Shown: one piece after another, positions 1 to 5,076 of the stretch
Numbering within the stretch: the first letter of the stretch is position 1
Layout: the number at the start of each line of letters is the position of its first letter
NCBI GenBank assembly: GCA_035532735.1
Contig: DATKQM010000004.1
Span: 1-5,076 of the forward strand
DNA from: Chersky-840 sp035532735
Lineage (GTDB): Bacteria; Actinomycetota; Acidimicrobiia; Acidimicrobiales; UBA8190
Direction of reading: 5' to 3'
DNA length: 5,076 nt
Program-made: the position numbers and the translations under genes
The notes under the pieces: model-generated
What the model saw: only the letters and a program-made list of their open reading frames with translations
Databases searched by the model: none
What the model was told of the DNA's origin: nothing

Positions 1-146
1 CGCCCAACGGCCCCGCGTACGGCGCGGACCCCCACGGCGACGGCCGGGGCAACGCGTCGCTCATCACCCAGATCTCGACCTTCCCCACGACCGGCGTCAT
101 CCCCGACGTGTGCGGCGGGATGGCGTGTCGGTCGAGCACGCCGTAG
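1..146 (+). CDS. C-terminal fragment of an unrecognised, probably secreted protein (5' end outside window)
   Basis: An open frame enters from the left edge with codons beginning at position 3 and ends at TAG 144-146, giving 47 residues. It is short, but 46 of its 47 codons end in G or C, the strong bias seen in the genuine genes further on, so I read it as real coding sequence. The fragment is rich in Gly, Pro, Asp and Asn, and ends with GVIPDVCGGMACRSSTP. The two cysteines five residues apart near the C-terminus could form a disulfide, which would suit an exported protein; that is inference. I do not recognise the family and assign no function. It lies 165 bases upstream of livG and is probably a separate transcription unit, because the genes after it are packed far more tightly. 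Confidence 0.6.
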   Translation, partial: PNGPAYGADPHGDGRGNASLITQISTFPTTGVIPDVCGGMACRSSTP

Positions 147-163
147 AGGTCCGTTCCTGCCTG

Positions 164-179
164 CGCCGCCGGGTCGGCG
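164..179 (+). terminator. Weak GC hairpin after the first gene, possible terminator
   Basis: CGCCG at 164-168 pairs perfectly with CGGCG at 175-179 across a six-base loop. The hairpin lies 17 bases after the TAG at 144-146. No T-run follows, so it is not a classical Rho-independent terminator. High-GC actinobacteria often lack the T-tract, but five-base-pair hairpins also occur by chance in such DNA. The position is right; the evidence is weak. Confidence 0.2.
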
Positions 180-225
180 ACGCCGCTGCGAGGGAGACAC
201 TGCCTGCGCTCCGAAGCGGGTCAGA

Positions 226-300
226 ATGGGCACTGTGAGGGTATCTGTCGACGTCGTGAGGTCTGCAATGGCACCCCGGGCCCGAGACTGCCCTGGGTAG
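226..300 (+). other. Possible 24-residue leader ORF upstream of livG
   Basis: ATG 226-228 opens a frame that closes at TAG 298-300, 11 bases before the livG start. The product would begin MGTVRVSVDVVRS, with five valines among the first 11 residues. A second in-frame ATG at 268 has a better Shine-Dalgarno-like GTGAGG at 256-261 and would give a 10-residue peptide without branched-chain residues. Third-position composition is mixed, unlike the neighbouring genes, which argues against conserved coding. It is listed because a Val-rich leader before a branched-chain-type transporter could act in attenuation; this is speculative and may be chance. Confidence 0.15.
274..297 (+). promoter_or_regulatory. 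livG: Imperfect hairpin just upstream of the livG ribosome binding site
   Basis: CCCCGGGC at 274-281 pairs with GCCCTGGG at 290-297 around an eight-base loop, with one internal C/T mismatch. It ends one base before the livG ribosome-binding purine run. A competing pairing is visible: ACCCC at 273-277 is exactly complementary to GGGGT at 301-305, which contains most of that purine run. The two pairings are mutually exclusive because both use 274-277. This could modulate livG translation, but GC-rich DNA makes such pairings common. Confidence 0.25.
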
Positions 301-304
301 GGGG
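299..304 (+). promoter_or_regulatory. livG: Ribosome binding site of livG
   Basis: AGGGGG differs by one base from AGGAGG and lies seven bases before ATG 312, a normal spacing. It supports the ATG at 312 as the start. I could not identify a convincing -35/-10 promoter pair between 147 and 300, although the operon promoter most likely lies there. Confidence 0.5.
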
Positions 305-311
305 TCACGCC

Positions 312-1136
312 ATGGCTCGCAGGGAGGGGGACGTCGGCCTCGTCGTCAGGGAGGTCAGCGTGAGTTTCGGGGGCCTTGCCGCGCTCGACGACGTGTCCCT
401 GGACGTCGAGCCCGAGCAGGTCGTGGGCGTCATCGGGCCCAACGGTGCCGGGAAGACGACCCTCTTCAATCTGATCTGCGGCTTCACACGGCCGACCTCG
501 GGAACGGTCTCGTACCGGGGGCGAACTCTCCACAACCACCGCCCCCACCACTTGGCGCCCATGGGGATCGCCCGCACCCTCCAGGCGGTGGGGTTGTGGC
601 GCGGCCTCACGGTGGCCGAGAACGTGATGACAGGAGCGCATGCCCGGCTTCGAGCGGACTTCGCCTCGGCGCTCCTCGGGATCTGGCGCTCGAGTCGTGA
701 GGAGACCGCCCTTCGCCGCCGGGCCATGGTGCTGCTGGAGGAGCTGCGAATTGCGAAGCACGCGGACGCCCTGCCCGCGTCGCTGCCGTATGCGATTCAG
801 AAGCGGGTGGCCCTCGCTCGGGCTCTGGCCAGCGAGCCCTCATTGCTCCTTCTGGACGAGCCTGCGAGCGGGTTGTCGTCTTCGGAGATGGGTGAGCTCC
901 GCGACCTGATACGCCAGCTCCGTGCCCGAATGAGCGTGCTCCTGGTCGAGCACAACATGGACTTCGTCATGCCGTCCTGCGACCGGATCGTGGTCCTCAA
1001 TTTCGGCCGGGTCATCGCCACCGGGACTCCCGAGGAGGTGCGCGCCGATCCCGAGGTCACCACTGCGTACCTCGGTCAGGACGTCCAGGTGGTGAGCACG
1101 GGTGACCACGAAGGGGCCGACGGTGCTCGGGGTTGA
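312..1136 (+). CDS. livG: Branched-chain amino acid-type ABC transporter ATP-binding protein LivG
   Basis: This is one of two cytoplasmic ATPases that power a HAAT-family importer. The 274-residue product has a complete nucleotide-binding domain: Walker A GPNGAGKTT (42-50), a Q-loop with Q91 in ARTLQ, Walker B LLLLDEP with D182 and catalytic E183, and H-loop H214 in LVEHN. The tail GTPEEVRADPEVTTAYLG (238-255) is the C-terminal element typical of LivG and separates it from LivF. Length is slightly above the usual 250-260 residues. The ABC signature is degenerate: LPYAIQ at 158-163 where most ABC ATPases have LSGGQ and LivG proteins usually have L-S/P-Y-G-x-Q, so the conserved glycine is alanine. 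The following KRVALARAL helix is intact, so the protein is probably functional. The ATG at 312 has a good purine run upstream. The gene is first in the operon and its 3' end overlaps livF. Confidence 0.95.
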   Translation: MARREGDVGLVVREVSVSFGGLAALDDVSLDVEPEQVVGVIGPNGAGKTTLFNLICGFTRPTSGTVSYRGRTLHNHRPHHLAPMGIARTLQAVGLWRGLTVAENVMTGAHARLRADFASALLGIWRSSREETALRRRAMVLLEELRIAKHADALPASLPYAIQKRVALARALASEPSLLLLDEPASGLSSSEMGELRDLIRQLRARMSVLLVEHNMDFVMPSCDRIVVLNFGRVIATGTPEEVRADPEVTTAYLGQDVQVVSTGDHEGADGARG

Positions 1137-1830
1137 GGGCCTGTCCGTCTCCTACGGTGCCATACGCGCCCTCGCGGACGTCTCGCTGACCGCTGAGACG
1201 GGGATGATCACGGCGGTACTCGGCGCCAACGGTGCCGGGAAGACCACGCTGCTGCGTACCATCTCCGGGCTCGTGAAGCCCTCCTCGGGAAGCATCCGCT
1301 TCGACGACACCACCCTCACAGGCCTCCCGGTGGAGAGCATCGCCCGCCACGGGGTCGCCCACGTGCCCGAGGGTCGGGGCGTCATCGAGGAGCTCACCGT
1401 GGAGGAGAACCTCAGGTTGGGGGCGCTCCAGCTGGCGGGCCGCCGGCAGCGACGGGTGGCACTCGACGACGTCCACGGCGTGTTCCCGTTCCTGCAAGAC
1501 CGACGGCACACCCACGCCGCCATGCTCTCCGGGGGCGAGCGCCAGATGCTGGCGATCGGCCGGGCACTGGTGTCGCGGCCGAGGTTGCTCCTCCTCGACG
1601 AGCCGTCCCTCGGGTTGGCGCCGATCGTCACCGCACAGTTGATGGCCCTGCTGCAGAGGCTCACCGAATCGTCCGAGCTGACCGTCGTACTGGTCGAGCA
1701 GAACGCGCGCAGCGCCTTGTCGGTGGCGCAGCGGGCGGTCGTGATCAACCTGGGCAGGGTCGTCGTTGCGGACACCGCCGCGGCGATCTCGGCCGACGAC
1801 GATCTGCGTCACCACTACCTCGGCTTCTGA
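1102..1830 (+). CDS. livF: Branched-chain amino acid-type ABC transporter ATP-binding protein LivF
   Basis: This is the second ATPase of the importer, expected to pair with LivG beneath the LivH-LivM channel. The 242-residue product, a normal LivF length, has Walker A GANGAGKTT (41-49), the LivF-type VPEGR segment (88-92, with Glu in place of the Q-loop Gln), a canonical signature LSGGERQ (142-148), Walker B LLLLDEPSLGLAP (162-174) with D166 and E167, and LVEQN with Gln200 where most ABC ATPases have the H-loop His. The VPEGR and LVEQN forms are characteristic of LivF, not damage. The GTG start at 1102 overlaps livG by 35 bases and has AGGTGG at 1087-1092. An in-frame GTG at 1123, preceded at good spacing by AAGGGG (1111-1116), would give the shorter start VLGVEGLSVSYG that also fits the family. 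The overlap suggests translational coupling to livG. Confidence 0.95.
   Translation: MTTKGPTVLGVEGLSVSYGAIRALADVSLTAETGMITAVLGANGAGKTTLLRTISGLVKPSSGSIRFDDTTLTGLPVESIARHGVAHVPEGRGVIEELTVEENLRLGALQLAGRRQRRVALDDVHGVFPFLQDRRHTHAAMLSGGERQMLAIGRALVSRPRLLLLDEPSLGLAPIVTAQLMALLQRLTESSELTVVLVEQNARSALSVAQRAVVINLGRVVVADTAAAISADDDLRHHYLGF
1111..1116 (+). promoter_or_regulatory. livF: Candidate ribosome binding site for an alternative livF start
   Basis: AAGGGG lies six bases before the in-frame GTG at 1123-1125. It competes with AGGTGG (1087-1092), nine bases before GTG 1102. Both sites lie inside the livG coding sequence. The choice changes the livF N-terminus by seven residues and cuts the overlap with livG from 35 to 14 bases. 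Confidence 0.35.
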
Positions 1831-1843
1831 CGAAGGGCGCACC

Positions 1844-2722
1844 ATGAGCTTGTTCCTGAACGTGACGTTGAACGGTGTGGCCAACGGCATGATCTTCGCG
1901 GCTGTCGCTCTGGCCCTCGTGTTCATCTACCGGGCGACGCGCATCATCAACTTCGCCCAGGGGGCCATGGGAATGCTGACGACGTTCATCGCCTTCAGCC
2001 TTCTGGACAAGGGCCTCGGATACTGGGAGGCGTTCGTGGCCGCCCTGGCAATCGGGTTCGTGCTCGGCGTGGTGGTCGAGAGGGTGTTGATCCGCCCGCT
2101 GCATGGAAAGCCCGAGATCAACCCCGTGATCGTGACGATCGGGCTGCTCGTCGTGCTCGAAGGCCTGGCGGGGAGCATCTGGGGCAACAGCTCGCGGGGA
2201 TTCCCCCCCGCCTTTTCGCAGACCGGCCTCAGGATCGGCAGTACCCGGCTCGACTTCTCCCATCTCGACCTCTTCATCGTGGGTGCGGTGGTCGCCGTGA
2301 TGCTGCTCACACTGGTGCTGTTCCGGGGAACCAATTTGGGCCTGCGCATGCGGGCCTCGGCGTTCGCGCCCGAGATCGCCCGCCTGCTGGGCGTCCGGGT
2401 CGGGCGCATACTGACGCTCGGATGGGGGATTGCGGCGCTGGCGGGCTCGTTGGCGGCGCTGCTCGTGGCGCCGACGACATCCTTCGGTCCGTACTTCATG
2501 GACCTCAACCTCGTGTTTGGCTTCACCGCGGCGGTCATCGGCGGGCTCGAAAGTCCGGTAGGGGCCCTCGTGGGCGGCCTGATCACCGGGCTGTCCATCT
2601 CCTACGTCGGGGGGTATCTCGGCTCGAGCCTGCAGCCGCTCGGGGCGCTCGCGCTGCTGATGGTGGCGTTGATGATCCGGCCTCAGGGCATCTTCGCCCG
2701 GCCTCAGGCGAGGCGGGTCTAG
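1844..2722 (+). CDS. livH: Branched-chain amino acid-type ABC transporter permease LivH
   Basis: This is one of two integral membrane subunits forming the translocation channel. The 292-residue product matches the LivH family in length and landmarks: an N-terminal membrane segment GVANGMIFAAVALALVFIY (11-29) followed by the hallmark INFAQG (35-40), G-x-R-M-R-A-S-A (166-173) in the cytoplasmic loop that contacts the ATPase, GGLESPVGALVGGL (233-246), and a C-terminal MIRPQGIF (277-284). About eight hydrophobic segments are visible, near 11-29, 40-54, 62-78, 93-111, 142-160, 189-209, 223-258 and 264-278. The frame is open upstream to 1766, but ATG 1844 is clearly the start: it has GAAGGG (1832-1837) at six bases, begins MSLFLNVTLNGV as in the family, and lies 13 bases after the livF stop. 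The upstream extension would overlap livF and is rejected. The gene sits three bases before livM. Confidence 0.95.
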   Translation: MSLFLNVTLNGVANGMIFAAVALALVFIYRATRIINFAQGAMGMLTTFIAFSLLDKGLGYWEAFVAALAIGFVLGVVVERVLIRPLHGKPEINPVIVTIGLLVVLEGLAGSIWGNSSRGFPPAFSQTGLRIGSTRLDFSHLDLFIVGAVVAVMLLTLVLFRGTNLGLRMRASAFAPEIARLLGVRVGRILTLGWGIAALAGSLAALLVAPTTSFGPYFMDLNLVFGFTAAVIGGLESPVGALVGGLITGLSISYVGGYLGSSLQPLGALALLMVALMIRPQGIFARPQARRV

Positions 2723-2725
2723 AAC

Positions 2726-3757
2726 GTGCCCGAGCGACGGTGGCTCCGACGGCTTCGGCTCCCGGTGCAGCCGATGGCGCGCCATCTGCTCATGGCCGGC
2801 GGGGGGGCGCTCGGCTTCTATCTCCTCACGTCGGCGTTGAGCCCGTACGACGACTTCCAGATCGGCGAGATCGCCCTGTTCGCGGTGGCTCTGGCAGGTC
2901 TGAGCGTGCTCACGGGCGGGAACGGCCAGATCTCCCTGGGACACGGCGCACTCATGGCGGTGGGCGCCTACACGATCGCGCTCGAGATGACCCACACCCA
3001 CATCAACTTTGTCGTCGAGCTCCTGGTGTCGATCGCCACGGCCACTGCGGTGGGGGTGGTGGTGGGCATCCCGGCCACCAGGCTGAAGGGGCCCTACCTG
3101 GCCGGTATGACCCTGATCCTGGCGGTCGGCCTGCCGCTGCTCGCCGACAAATACAGCGGGACGTTCGGAGGTGACCAGGGCCTCACCACCACGCCACCTA
3201 CCGCTCCGGGAAGCGTCAACCCCGAGGAGTGGCTGGCGTGGATCGAGATCATCGGCGCCCTCGTCACACTCGTGCTGCTGGCCAACCTCATGAAGAGCCG
3301 CTTCGGGCGAGCCTTCCGGGCGGTGCGGGACGACGAGATCTCAGCCGCGCTCGCCGGGGTCAACGTCGCCAGGACGAAGGTGCTCGCCTTCGGGGTGAGC
3401 GCCACCTGTGCAGGACTGGCCGGGGCCTTCCTGGCCGTGTCGACCGGCGTGGTCAACACCGGGGAGTTCCCGTTGAGCCTGTCGATCGGCATCCTGGCCG
3501 GGATGGTCCTGGGAGGAGCAGGAAGCCTGATGGGGGTGTGGTGGGGGGCGATCGTCCTCGTGTATCTCCCCCAATGGTCGACGTCGCTGTCGAACGCCTT
3601 CAACCTGGGCAGCGGTGTCGCCGCGTACCTCGCCACCATGATCTACGGGGTGGTCCTGATCGTCGTGATGCTGCTCGCTCCTTCGGGGGTTCAGGGGGGC
3701 CTGCGCCGAGCCGGGCTTCAACTGCAAACCACCCTCCAACGGTGGCGTCCGGAGTAG
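2726..3757 (+). CDS. livM: Branched-chain amino acid-type ABC transporter permease LivM
   Basis: This is the second channel subunit, partner of LivH. The 343-residue product is of ordinary LivM length and carries the family landmarks: LTGGNGQISLGHGALMAVGAY (62-82, the strongest LivM marker), TRLKGPYLAGMTL (118-130), FGRAFRAVRDDEISAALAG (193-211, cytoplasmic loop facing the ATPase) and VLGGAGSLMGVWWGA (261-275). Hydrophobic segments are visible near 19-37, 46-64, 72-88, 95-115, 124-140, 170-188, 217-240, 251-280 and 299-318. A basic cytoplasmic N-terminus (RRWLRRLR) precedes the first segment. The GTG start lies three bases after the livH stop, with AGGCGG (2711-2716) nine bases upstream inside livH. 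The in-frame ATG at 2774 lacks a Shine-Dalgarno-like run, so I prefer GTG 2726. Translational coupling with livH is likely. Confidence 0.94.
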   Translation: MPERRWLRRLRLPVQPMARHLLMAGGGALGFYLLTSALSPYDDFQIGEIALFAVALAGLSVLTGGNGQISLGHGALMAVGAYTIALEMTHTHINFVVELLVSIATATAVGVVVGIPATRLKGPYLAGMTLILAVGLPLLADKYSGTFGGDQGLTTTPPTAPGSVNPEEWLAWIEIIGALVTLVLLANLMKSRFGRAFRAVRDDEISAALAGVNVARTKVLAFGVSATCAGLAGAFLAVSTGVVNTGEFPLSLSIGILAGMVLGGAGSLMGVWWGAIVLVYLPQWSTSLSNAFNLGSGVAAYLATMIYGVVLIVVMLLAPSGVQGGLRRAGLQLQTTLQRWRPE

Positions 3758-3828
3758 GGTGAGGACCAGTTTCGCAGCTCGTGGGCGACTCAGGCGCTGG
3801 ACGTCGGCAGATCCCGGGAGGGCGGTTG

Positions 3829-3841
3829 CCGGCGCTGCCGG
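3829..3841 (+). promoter_or_regulatory. Small hairpin abutting the binding-protein ribosome binding site
   Basis: CCGGC at 3829-3833 pairs perfectly with GCCGG at 3837-3841 over a three-base loop, overlapping the first two bases of the purine run GGAAAGGA (3840-3847). A competing six-base-pair stem is possible between CGGCAG (3805-3810) and CTGCCG (3835-3840). Hairpins between permease and binding-protein genes can protect the binding-protein mRNA and raise its level relative to the membrane subunits; whether this one does is inference. There is no T-run, so it does not look like a terminator. Confidence 0.25.
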
Positions 3842-3847
3842 AAAGGA
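3842..3847 (+). promoter_or_regulatory. Ribosome binding site that fixes the binding-protein start
   Basis: AAAGGA lies seven bases before ATG 3855 and is the best Shine-Dalgarno match in the 97-base gap after livM. It supports the ATG at 3855 even though that start gives an unusually long leader. No other in-frame start with such a site is present before the lipobox. The rest of the gap (3758-3841) contains no ORF or promoter pair that I can support. Confidence 0.6.
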
Positions 3848-3854
3848 ATCACCG

Positions 3855-5076
3855 ATGAAGGGGATTCGCATTCGTTCGACCGTCGAATCGTCTCTCAACC
3901 GGGAGGGCCGTCGGCCACCGTCCACGTCGCGCCGGCCTCGATCCACACCGACGTGGGCGTCGCGATCCGGACTCCGGGTGGTAGCGGCAGCGGCGGCGAT
4001 GTCGCTCCTGGCCGCCGCGTGCTCGAGCTCACCCTCGACCACGACCGCCAACGTCCCGGGTGTGACCGCCACCAGCATCAAGGTCGGCGCCACCGTGCCG
4101 TTGACCGGACCCGCCGCACCCGGCTACAGCGAGATCGCGCCGGCGGTGAAAGCCGTGTTCGATTGGGTGAACGCCCACGGCGGCGTCTACGGCCGCAAGA
4201 TCGACTACACGTATCTGGACGACGCCTACAACGCGGCGAAGACCGCTCCGCTCACCCGGCAACTCGTCCTCCAGGACAACATCTTTGCCGACATCGGCTC
4301 CCTCGGCACGCCCACACAACTCTCCGTCCAGGGCTATTTGAACTCGCAGAAGGTCCCGCAGCTGTTCATCGAGTCGGGGTGCAACTGCTGGAGCCTGGCC
4401 CGGTACCCCTACAGCTCAGGCTGGGAACCCCCGTACACGGTCGAGGGCAAGATCCTGGGCTACTACATCGCCAAGAATTTCGCGGACAAGAAGATCGGTT
4501 ACCTCTACCAGGACGACGAGTTCGGCCAGGACGTGGTGAAGGGTCTCGACATGGAGATCCCGTCCGCATCGGTCGTGTCACGCCAGACCTATGACGCAGC
4601 CACCCTCGCCGGTCCCCTGAGCAACCAGATGGCGGCGCTCAAAAGCGCCGGTGCACAGGTGGTGGTCTTGGCCACCATCCCCGCCGCCACCGCACTGGCG
4701 ATGCTCCCCGCCGCTGCAGTCGGCTACATCCCGCAATACGTGGTGGACAGCGTAGGAGCGGACTCACCGACCGTCGGCCCACTACTGTCGTCGTTCACCC
4801 AGCAGGCCACCCACAGCGCCCAGGAAGCGCAAGCTGCGAAGGGCCTCTTGAACGGTGTGATCACCGACTCCTACATCCCACCTGAGTCCGACACGTCGAA
4901 CGCATGGGTGCAGGCGGAGCGAAAGCTCCTGCAGGATTACGCACCCAGCCTGTGGGCCTCGGCCGGGCTCGATGGCAACACCGAGTACGGAGTGGCACTC
5001 GGCTACACCTTCGTCCAGGCGCTGCAAGCGGCGGGCAAGAACCTCACGCGCCAAGGTCTTTTGGACGCGCTCGCCA
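3855..5076 (+). CDS. ABC transporter substrate-binding lipoprotein, branched-chain amino acid type (3' end outside window)
   Basis: This is the extracytoplasmic solute receptor of the importer (periplasmic binding protein type 1, Peripla_BP_6-like fold). The frame runs from ATG 3855 through the right edge without a stop, giving 407 residues of an incomplete protein. A hydrophobic stretch, VVAAAAAMSLLAAAC (42-56), ends in a lipobox-like AAAC, so Cys56 would be lipidated and the protein anchored outside the membrane. A Ser/Thr-rich linker follows, then IKVGATVPLTGPAA (75-88), the first strand and loop of the fold; VFDWVNAHGGVYGRKI (101-116), the conserved N-lobe helix; GSLGTPTQ (148-155), corresponding by position to the ligand-contact loop of LIV-binding proteins; and KIGYLYQDDEFGQDVVKGL (213-231), the first C-lobe strand and helix. 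Unusual points are a 36-residue Arg/Ser/Pro-rich stretch before the signal core and GCNC at 175-178. Placement 97 bases after livM makes it the likely receptor for this channel. Ligand identity is unknown. Confidence 0.93.
   Translation, partial: MKGIRIRSTVESSLNREGRRPPSTSRRPRSTPTWASRSGLRVVAAAAAMSLLAAACSSSPSTTTANVPGVTATSIKVGATVPLTGPAAPGYSEIAPAVKAVFDWVNAHGGVYGRKIDYTYLDDAYNAAKTAPLTRQLVLQDNIFADIGSLGTPTQLSVQGYLNSQKVPQLFIESGCNCWSLARYPYSSGWEPPYTVEGKILGYYIAKNFADKKIGYLYQDDEFGQDVVKGLDMEIPSASVVSRQTYDAATLAGPLSNQMAALKSAGAQVVVLATIPAATALAMLPAAAVGYIPQYVVDSVGADSPTVGPLLSSFTQQATHSAQEAQAAKGLLNGVITDSYIPPESDTSNAWVQAERKLLQDYAPSLWASAGLDGNTEYGVALGYTFVQALQAAGKNLTRQGLLDALA

Noticed and set aside
440..460. Near-identical sequence at the livG and livF Walker A regions (around 440 and 1230)
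   Set aside because: The shared CAACGGTGCCGGGAAGAC encodes the same nucleotide-binding loop in two homologous ATPases; it reflects homology and codon bias, not a separate repeat element.
1766..1843. 26-codon N-terminal extension of livH
   Set aside because: It overlaps the end of livF, has a Thr/Arg-rich composition unlike LivH, and the ATG at 1844 has its own ribosome binding site and the family-typical N-terminus.
1057..1926. 289-codon open frame on the minus strand opposite livF
   Set aside because: It is a shadow of livF caused by strong third-position G/C bias; its composition is biased and it has no family resemblance.
2203..2209. Run of seven C (and seven G at 2801-2807) as possible phase-variable tracts
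   Set aside because: Both lie inside intact permease genes and are short for slippage switching; runs of this size are common in GC-rich DNA.
1745..3001. 418-codon open frame on the minus strand opposite livF, livH and livM
   Set aside because: It lies wholly antisense to three well-recognised genes. Its product is a low-complexity run rich in His, Arg, Glu and Gln with no recognisable domain, as expected for an antisense frame in high-GC DNA.
2422..3174. 250-codon plus-strand frame across the livH-livM junction
   Set aside because: It is out of frame with both permeases, which have clear family motifs through the same bases. Its product is Arg/Gly/Pro-rich and lacks membrane segments.
3953..4594. 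213-codon plus-strand frame inside the binding-protein gene
   Set aside because: The other frame encodes a continuous type 1 binding protein with signal, lipobox and conserved strands. This one is Arg-rich with no recognisable features.

Overview
The window is high-GC DNA with almost exclusively G or C at third codon positions, two GTG starts and actinobacterial-style proteins, including a lipoprotein signal ending in Ala-Ala-Ala-Cys. This points to an actinomycetote, possibly a soil or aquatic lineage such as Acidimicrobiia. That placement is inferred from composition and protein style, not from a marker gene.

Layout: positions 1-146 hold the 3' end of an unrecognised gene, probably for a secreted protein. 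Positions 147-311 are a 165-base intergenic region with two weak hairpins and a possible small Val-rich leader ORF. From 312 to the right edge all genes lie on the plus strand and form one tightly packed operon for a branched-chain/hydrophobic amino acid type (HAAT) ABC importer. The order is livG ATPase (312-1136), livF ATPase (1102-1830, overlapping livG), livH permease (1844-2722), livM permease (2726-3757), and an extracytoplasmic substrate-binding lipoprotein (3855 to beyond 5076, truncated by the window edge).

How they work together: the lipoprotein captures a solute outside the membrane and delivers it to the LivH-LivM channel. LivG and LivF dimerise on the cytoplasmic face and hydrolyse ATP to drive uptake. 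All five parts of a complete HAAT importer are present. The true substrate could be Leu/Ile/Val, another amino acid, an amide, urea or an aromatic acid, and cannot be read from the sequence.

The region is a fairly ordinary transporter operon; I see no evidence of a new kind of system. The points worth a second look are modest: a degenerate ABC signature motif in LivG, an unusually long Arg/Ser/Pro-rich leader on the binding protein, a Cys-Asn-Cys motif in that protein, an ambiguous livF start, and a possible leader ORF/hairpin ahead of livG. There are no RNA genes, mobile elements, CRISPR arrays or long repeats that I can support.
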